DNA of 37,669 nucleotides from Candidatus Sysuimicrobiota bacterium CSP1-3. GTDB taxonomy: Bacteria > Sysuimicrobiota > Sysuimicrobiia > Sysuimicrobiales > Humicultoraceae. The notes under the pieces were generated by a model. The model was not told where the DNA came from and made no database searches. It was given only the letters and a program-made list of their open reading frames with translations. A program made the position numbers and the translations under genes. The stretch covers positions 1-37,669 of the forward strand of contig LDXQ01000020.1 in assembly GCA_001443485.1 (NCBI GenBank), read 5' to 3'. Shown in pieces: positions 32,793 through 37,669 of this stretch. Positions within the stretch are counted from its first letter, which is position 1. Every line of letters starts with the position of its first letter.

Positions 32793-33884
32793 GTGAGCAC
32801 CGTTACTCCTGAAGAACTCATTGCGCAGACCGAAGAGCTGACCCGTCTGGTCGCCGCGTCCTTCCCGGTGGAAGACATCTGGTTTGACGGCGACCGGCCG
32901 GCGTTCGTCATCCGGCGCCCACCCGACGTGCGGCCGGCGCTCGCCGCCCTCCGCCAGCGCCTGGCACCGTTGCGCCTGCTGCCCGCACTGCGCCGCCGCC
33001 GCGGCAAGGACCTGGTGGTCCTGCTGCCCGAACCGCCGCCGTTGCGCATTCGCTGGCAACTGAACCTGCTACTGTTCATCGCCACGCTGGGCACCACGTT
33101 TTGGGCCGGCTACCAGCAGGCGGCCTTCCTCGTGCGGGAGGGCTATTTGCGCAACGCCGTCGACGGCGCGCTCGCGTTCTCGCTGCCGTTGATGGCGATC
33201 CTGCTCACGCACGAGATGGGCCACAAGGTGACGTCCGTGATTCGCGGGATCCGGGCCAGCCTGCCGTACTTCATCCCGCTGCCGCCGCTCCCCACGGTGC
33301 TGCCCATCGGGACGCTGGGTGCGGTCATCGTCACGCGCTCGCCCGCGCCCGACCGCAATGGCCTGATGGACCTGGGCGCTTCCGGCCCGCTGGCCGGCTT
33401 CCTGGTGGCAATCCCCGTGTTGATCTACGGGATCCGCCACTCGTTCGTCCTGGAGGCCCTGGCGGGGCCGCTGGTGAGCATCCCGGACCCCCTCCTCGTC
33501 CGCTGGCTGACCGCGCTGCTGATCCACCCGCCGGACGGCGCGATTATCCTGGGGCACCCCACCTACTGGGCGGGCTGGATCGGGCTCCTCGTGACGAGCC
33601 TGAACCTCCTGCCGGCCAGCATGCTCGACGGCGGGCACGCCATCCGGGCCGCGCTCGGGCCGGAACGGCACCGCGTGATCTCGTACCTGGCGGTGGCGGT
33701 GGCATTGGCTCTGGGGTACATCCCCATGGCTATCCTGATTCTGCTGTTCAATCCGCGCGGCCATCCCGGTCCGTTAGACGATCTGACGCCGCTCAGCCGC
33801 ACGCGCCTCCTGATCGGCCTGGTGCTGGTCGCCATCTTCGCGGTCAGCGCCGTGCCGCTCTGGGCGGTCCGGGTACAGCCATAG
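32793..33884 (+). CDS. Site-2 protease family (M50) membrane metalloprotease
   Basis: Polytopic intramembrane zinc metalloprotease, 363 aa, of the S2P/EGY1-like branch. The zinc site HEMGH is at 140-144, and the third ligand is in NLLPASMLDGGH. The N-terminal ~85 residues are a soluble basic domain, then come about seven hydrophobic segments. Segments such as YFIPLPPLPTVLPIGTLGAVI are typical of EGY-type proteins. No PDZ domain is seen, so it is not RseP-like. The substrate is unknown. It has its own promoter with a very short leader, and the ABC-2 permease gene follows after 12 bases. Confidence 0.9.
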   Translation: MSTVTPEELIAQTEELTRLVAASFPVEDIWFDGDRPAFVIRRPPDVRPALAALRQRLAPLRLLPALRRRRGKDLVVLLPEPPPLRIRWQLNLLLFIATLGTTFWAGYQQAAFLVREGYLRNAVDGALAFSLPLMAILLTHEMGHKVTSVIRGIRASLPYFIPLPPLPTVLPIGTLGAVIVTRSPAPDRNGLMDLGASGPLAGFLVAIPVLIYGIRHSFVLEALAGPLVSIPDPLLVRWLTALLIHPPDGAIILGHPTYWAGWIGLLVTSLNLLPASMLDGGHAIRAALGPERHRVISYLAVAVALALGYIPMAILILLFNPRGHPGPLDDLTPLSRTRLLIGLVLVAIFAVSAVPLWAVRVQP

Positions 33885-33896
33885 GAGACTGATCCC

Positions 33897-35054
33897 GTGA
33901 TGCGCGCCGCCTGGGCGGTCTTTCGGAAGGAATTGCTGGAAGCGGTCCGCGATCGGCGGACGCTCCTTCTCGGCCTGCTCCTGCCCGTGATCGTGATGCC
34001 GGCGGTGACGCTCGGGCTGCCCTACCTCGCGCTCCGCGAAGAGGCCCGCCTGCGGAATGCCCCAGCGCGGGTGGCGGTTGTGGGGGCATCCGAACTCCGG
34101 GAGTTCATCCCTGCCGCCACGGCTCGGGGGTGGATCGAGGTCGTGGCGGTGCGTGATCCGCGGGCGGCGCTGCAGCGGGGGACCGTGCACGCGGTACTGG
34201 AGGCCAGCCGGGAGGAGTCTGGGGGCCCCGTGCGCCTCCGCGTGCTGTACGACGAGGGGTCGATCGCGTCCCTCCTGGCCCGGCAGAAGGTCGATCAGGC
34301 CGTCGCCGGGTACAGCCTGGCGCAGGTGGAGGCGCAGCTCTCCCGCCGCGGCATCAGCGCCGAGCGCCTGCTCCCGATCCAGGTCGAGCACACCAGCATC
34401 CGGCCGGCCGACGGCGCCGGACGGGCGCAGCTGGCCATCGTGCTGCCCTTCTTCATGACCGTGTGGATGCTGCTGGGCGGACAGTATGCGGCGCTGGACC
34501 TCGGGGCGGGGGAGCGGGAGCGGGGGACCCTTCCAGGGCTCCTCCTGACCCCACCGGACCGGCTGGCGCTCGTTCTGGGGAAGTTCGCCACTGTCTTCAC
34601 CCTGGCCACCACCTCGGTGGTGCTCGTAGTGGGGACTGTGCTCCTCTCCCTGCGGCTGGCACCCCTCTCCGCAGCCCCGACCTCCCTCTCCGGCGGCGCC
34701 GTGGTCTCCCTGGTAGGGGTCGGGTTGGTCTTCGCGGCCTTCCTGAGCGCCCTGCAGCTCCTCCTCAGCCTGGCCGCCCGGAGCGTGCGCGAGGCCCAGC
34801 AGCTCTTTACCCCGGTGTACCTGCTCGCGGTCGGCAGCGTCCTCCTGACCCAGATCCTGCCGGAGTGGGGACAGCGGCTCTGGCTCTACGCCCTGCCCGC
34901 GGTCAACGGAGCCTTCCTCCTCCGTGGCCTGCTGCTGGACGCGGTGGGCCTCCCGGAGATCGTCCTGGCGGTCGGCGGCCTGCTCCTCCTGACCGCGGGG
35001 ACACTCGCCCTGGGCGCCTGGGTCTACGGGCGGGAGCGGCTGGTCGCGGGATAG
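33897..35054 (+). CDS. ABC-2 type permease (NatB-like)
   Basis: Membrane subunit of an ABC-2 exporter, 385 aa. The N-terminus AWAVFRKELLEAVRDRRTLLLGLLLPVIVMP is typical of NatB/YhaP-like permeases. After the first helix there is an extracytoplasmic region of ~150 residues, then five or so helices starting near AQLAIVLPFFMTVWMLLGGQ. The loop GERERGTLPGLLLTPPDR is the usual cytoplasmic coupling segment. No ATPase gene is adjacent, so the partner must be encoded elsewhere. GTG 33897 or the next codon ATG 33900 is the start, with GGAGA upstream, 12 bases after the protease gene. Confidence 0.85.
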   Translation: MMRAAWAVFRKELLEAVRDRRTLLLGLLLPVIVMPAVTLGLPYLALREEARLRNAPARVAVVGASELREFIPAATARGWIEVVAVRDPRAALQRGTVHAVLEASREESGGPVRLRVLYDEGSIASLLARQKVDQAVAGYSLAQVEAQLSRRGISAERLLPIQVEHTSIRPADGAGRAQLAIVLPFFMTVWMLLGGQYAALDLGAGERERGTLPGLLLTPPDRLALVLGKFATVFTLATTSVVLVVGTVLLSLRLAPLSAAPTSLSGGAVVSLVGVGLVFAAFLSALQLLLSLAARSVREAQQLFTPVYLLAVGSVLLTQILPEWGQRLWLYALPAVNGAFLLRGLLLDAVGLPEIVLAVGGLLLLTAGTLALGAWVYGRERLVAG

Positions 35055-35147
35055 GCGGCCGGCCCGCTGGAGTGACTTTGCCACGCTAGGCCCGAACTTT
35101 CAAACCGGCGGCCAGGGTGCCGCAACCCCCCTTCTTAAGGTTCTCAG

Positions 35148-35202
35148 CCACAATATCTTGGCCAACGTCCGGCTTGACCCTCAATATGTTGGGGTGTAGA
35201 AT
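35148..35202 (+). promoter_or_regulatory. nrdR promoter with tandem NrdR boxes
   Basis: Two 16-base boxes, CCACAATATCTTGGCC (35148-35163) and CCTCAATATGTTGGGG (35179-35194), match the NrdR palindrome ACAcwATATwtwGTGT in their core and start exactly 31 bases apart, the known three-helical-turn spacing. Box 2 fills the 17-base spacer of the promoter TTGACC (35174-35179) / TAGAAT (35197-35202), and box 1 sits just upstream of the -35. Bound NrdR would therefore occlude RNA polymerase. Confidence 0.85.
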
Positions 35203-35257
35203 CCGGCTTGCGTCACTCGTAGGTCCGCGACGCAGTCCTCGATCACGCGAGCACCCG

Positions 35258-35782
35258 ATGCGCTGCCCGTACTGTGAGCATGAGGAAAGCAAGGTCCTGG
35301 ACTCCCGCCCGGTGGAGGACGGCGCCGCTATCCGCCGCCGGCGGGAGTGCCTGCACTGCGGGCGGCGCTTCACGACGTATGAGCGGGTGGATCGCGTTCC
35401 GCTGATGGTGGTCAAACGGGACGGACGGCGCGAGCCGTTCACCGGGGAGAAGGTCCTCGCCGGGCTGGTCAAGGCCGCCGGCAAACGGCCCGTTTCGATA
35501 GACGCGCTGGAGGCGCTCGTCCTAGAGGTGGAGCGCGAGATCCGCAACCGCGGCGAGCGCGAGATCCCCAGTCTGGAGATCGGCGAGATGGTCATGGAGC
35601 GGCTGCGCCACCTCGATGACGTGGCCTACGTCCGCTTCGCCTCCGAGCACCGCCGCTTCGAAGACGTGGACACGCTGGTCGAAGAGATCGAGACGCTGAA
35701 GGCCCGCAAGGCCCGTGAAGCCGCAGGACGCGCTCAAGTTCCACTGATTCCGCTGCCCACCGGCACACCCGAACAGGAGTAA
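35258..35782 (+). CDS. nrdR: Transcriptional repressor NrdR
   Basis: Zinc-ribbon/ATP-cone repressor of ribonucleotide reductase genes, 174 aa. The N-terminal zinc ribbon has the two Cys pairs CPYC and CLHC, with ESKVLDSRPVEDGAAIRRRRECLHCGRRFTTYERV matching the family almost residue for residue. The ATP-cone follows from VVKRDGRREPFTGEKVLAGL. NrdR senses ATP/dATP and represses when dATP is high. The ORF track starts upstream inside the operator; ATG 35258 gives the canonical MRCPYC start. The tail after the ATP-cone (~25 residues) is slightly longer than typical. nrdJ follows after 23 bases, so NrdR probably controls both genes. Confidence 0.97.
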   Translation: MRCPYCEHEESKVLDSRPVEDGAAIRRRRECLHCGRRFTTYERVDRVPLMVVKRDGRREPFTGEKVLAGLVKAAGKRPVSIDALEALVLEVEREIRNRGEREIPSLEIGEMVMERLRHLDDVAYVRFASEHRRFEDVDTLVEEIETLKARKAREAAGRAQVPLIPLPTGTPEQE

Positions 35783-35805
35783 GACCGCCCAGGGGGGTGA
35801 ACGCG

Positions 35806-37669
35806 ATGGAGGCCGCTCTTTCTACTCGTCACACCACCGCCACCGACCTACCGCCGGAGACGCTGGCCTACTTCCAGGGCGATGACCTCCGCGCGCACGT
35901 CTTTTACGACAAGTACGCGCTGCGCGATCCCGACGGTCGGGTACTGGAGAAGACACCCCCCGAGATGTGGCGCCGCATCGCCCGGGAACTGGCGTCGGTA
36001 GAAGCCCCGGAGAAGCGGGCAGAGTGGGAGGAGAAGTTCCACTGGCTGCTGGACGACTTCCGCTTCATCCCCGGCGGCCGGATTATGCACGGGGCGGGAA
36101 ATCCGAAGCGCGTCACACTGAGCAACTGCTACGTTTTGCCATTTCGCGAAGACTCTATCGAAGCCATCTTTGATTGGCTCAGGGAAGCCGCGCGGACCTA
36201 CTCATTCGGCGGCGGTGTCGGTGGTGACATCTCCATCCTCCGTCCACGGGGCGCGCCGGTGAACAACGCGGCGCGATCCTCGACCGGCGCGGTGTCGTTT
36301 ATGGAACTGATGTCTCTGACCACAGGGACGATTGGCCAGAGCGGCCGCCGTGGGGCGTTGATGATCACCGTTGCCGACAACCACCCCGACGTGCTCGACT
36401 TTGTGAAGATCAAGCGCAACCTGGACAAGGTGCGCTACGCAAACATCAGCGTTCGCGTCTCCGACGCGTTCATGCGTGCGGTAGAAGAGGACGCGACGTG
36501 GGATTTGGTGTTCGAAAATGAGCGAGCCCAGATGCGGCGGACTGTCCGGGCGCGAGAGTTGTGGAACGAGCTGATCAAAGGCGCGAGAGATCATGCTGAG
36601 CCTGGCGTGATCTTCTGGGACACGGTCAAGCGGTGGTCCACCAGTGAGTACAAAGGGATGGGAGTAATCACCACCAACCCCTGCTCGGAAATTCCCCTTG
36701 AACCGTACGGAAATTGCGACCTCGGCAATCTATCGCTCGCTCGATTCGTGACGGAAGAGTTCACATCGCAAGCTCGGGTGAACTGGGACACGCTGGAACC
36801 CGCTCTCCGCTATGCTGCGCGCTTCCTCGACAATGTGCTGGACTATAATGCCGACAGGCACCCGCTGCCGCAGCAGCGTGAGGCCAGCTTGAAATCCCGT
36901 CGCATCGGCGTCGGCTTCACCGGCCTGGGCGATATGCTGGTCATGCTCGGGCTGAAGTACGACACCGATGAGGCGGTCACGTTCGTCGACGGCCTCTTTG
37001 AGCAGATCAAGAACGTCGTGTACGACGAGAGCGTGAACCTGGCGCTGGAAAAGGGATCCTTCCCCGCCTACGACCCGCTGCAGCACTTCCAGTCGCCTTT
37101 CATGCAGACGCTGACGCCCGCGGTGCTGGACCGCATCCAGGCCCACGGCCTGCGCAACGTCGCTTTGCTCACGGTGCCGCCGGTGGGCAGCGGCGCGGCC
37201 CTGGCCGGGGTGACCAGCGGCATCGAGCCGATCTTCGACCTCTCCTACATCCGCCGCTCCGAGTCGCTCTCCCAGGAGTTCTTCAAGGTCTACCATCCGC
37301 TCGTGCGGGAGTACATGGCGCGCAGCGGGCTCCCGCGGGAGGAGGAGCTGCCGGACTTCTTCGTCACGGCGCACCAAATCGAGCCGGACATGCGTGTGAA
37401 GATGCAGGCCACGATTCAGAAGCACATTGACCACTCCATCAGCAGCACAGTGAACCTGCCGCGCGAAGTCCCGGTGGAGGAAGTGGAGCGGATTTACTTC
37501 CTCGCCTGGAAGCTTGGTGTCAAGGGAATCACGGTCTATCGCGAGTCCAGCCGCCAGGGCATTCTGATTACAGAGGAGCAGGCCAGAGCCTCCGGCGTCG
37601 TTGCCTCTCTGCCGGCGCTCGCTGCGTCATCGACAAGCGCGACTGCCCCAGGGCCTTCGTCCGCTGCGC
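35806..37669 (+). CDS. nrdJ: Adenosylcobalamin-dependent (class II) ribonucleotide reductase, 3'-truncated
   Basis: Reduces ribonucleotides to deoxyribonucleotides using a B12-derived thiyl radical. The frame runs off the window after about 621 codons and is therefore missing from the ORF track. The redox cysteines are C108 (SNCYVLP) and C304 (GNCDLGNLSL); the active-site triad is N291-P-C293-S-E295 (TNPCSEIPLE). GGGVGGDISILRP and RRIGVGFTGLGD are class II markers. The C-terminal phosphate-site loop reads LTVPPVGSGAALAGVTSGIEPIF, differing from the more common APTGT form. No N-terminal ATP-cone is seen. ATG 35806 has RBS AGGGGGGTG. GC dips to roughly 58% around 36.36-36.84 kb. The tail at the window edge (SSTSATAPGPSSA) is probably a linker before the rest of the protein. 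Confidence 0.95.
   Translation, partial: MEAALSTRHTTATDLPPETLAYFQGDDLRAHVFYDKYALRDPDGRVLEKTPPEMWRRIARELASVEAPEKRAEWEEKFHWLLDDFRFIPGGRIMHGAGNPKRVTLSNCYVLPFREDSIEAIFDWLREAARTYSFGGGVGGDISILRPRGAPVNNAARSSTGAVSFMELMSLTTGTIGQSGRRGALMITVADNHPDVLDFVKIKRNLDKVRYANISVRVSDAFMRAVEEDATWDLVFENERAQMRRTVRARELWNELIKGARDHAEPGVIFWDTVKRWSTSEYKGMGVITTNPCSEIPLEPYGNCDLGNLSLARFVTEEFTSQARVNWDTLEPALRYAARFLDNVLDYNADRHPLPQQREASLKSRRIGVGFTGLGDMLVMLGLKYDTDEAVTFVDGLFEQIKNVVYDESVNLALEKGSFPAYDPLQHFQSPFMQTLTPAVLDRIQAHGLRNVALLTVPPVGSGAALAGVTSGIEPIFDLSYIRRSESLSQEFFKVYHPLVREYMARSGLPREEELPDFFVTAHQIEPDMRVKMQATIQKHIDHSISSTVNLPREVPVEEVERIYFLAWKLGVKGITVYRESSRQGILITEEQARASGVVASLPALAASSTSATAPGPSSAA

Noticed and set aside
33774-35084. 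436-aa minus-strand ORF
   Set aside because: Shadow opposite the ABC-2 permease; highly charged low-complexity translation.
36121-36900. Possible intein or intron in nrdJ suggested by the GC dip
   Set aside because: The reading frame carries normal reductase sequence throughout, with no inserted extra segment or splicing motifs.
1-37669. CRISPR arrays, tRNA/rRNA genes, insertion sequences
   Set aside because: Reading through the window showed no regularly spaced long repeats, no tRNA-like cloverleaf flagged by conserved arms, and no transposase or terminal inverted repeats.

Overview
The window is a bacterial chromosome segment dominated by a near-complete division and cell-wall (dcw) cluster. 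Most of it, from about 7.5 kb onward, is high-GC (roughly two thirds G+C in the lines I counted). Overlapping ATGA/GTGA/TTGA stop-start junctions, frequent GTG/TTG starts, a MurE carrying the meso-diaminopimelate motif DNPR, and a vitamin-B12-dependent (class II) ribonucleotide reductase under NrdR suggest a deep-branching, monoderm-like or Terrabacteria-type lineage. A candidate phylum such as CSP1-3/Sysuimicrobiota or a Limnochordia-like group would fit, but I cannot place it firmly from sequence alone.

Layout. (1) 1-7.5 kb is clearly lower in GC (about 55%). It holds the 3' part of an MFS transporter, two overlapping membrane-anchored HD-domain genes (one degenerate, one intact HD-GYP), and a 1,282-residue BTAD/AAA-ATPase/TPR regulator. 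The composition changes inside the 3' end of that regulator, which ends in a separate HTH domain. (2) 8.0-8.8 kb has one unrecognised gene. (3) 8.9-13.6 kb is the first half of the dcw cluster: a MraZ-box array, mraZ, rsmH, ftsL, ftsI and a TPR-tailed membrane protein. (4) 13.7-18.6 kb interrupts the cluster with a leaderless MFS gene, a fumarylacetoacetate-hydrolase-family gene, and a three-gene NitT/TauT-type ABC importer on the minus strand. (5) 18.7-32.6 kb is the second half: a 26-codon leader ORF, murE, murF, mraY, a DinB-fold gene, a divergent murD, ftsW, murG, murC, murB, ftsQ, ftsA, ftsZ, closed by a large hairpin. (6) 32.8-35.1 kb has a site-2 protease and an orphan ABC-2 permease. 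(7) 35.1 kb to the end has nrdR, with a textbook tandem NrdR-box promoter, and the 5' part of nrdJ.

Functionally, the dcw genes supply lipid II precursors (murE/F/D/C/B, mraY, murG) and the septal machinery (ftsL/I/W/Q/A/Z), probably with MraZ autoregulation at the head. The most notable things are the DinB-fold gene translationally coupled to a MurD with many altered conserved residues, substituted P-loops in both MurE and MurD, the micro-ORF coupled to murE, an orphan Shine-Dalgarno/mini-ORF/hairpin before ftsA, mutually exclusive RNA stems between rsmH and ftsL, the perfectly spaced MraZ and NrdR operators, and the composition breakpoint within the giant regulator.
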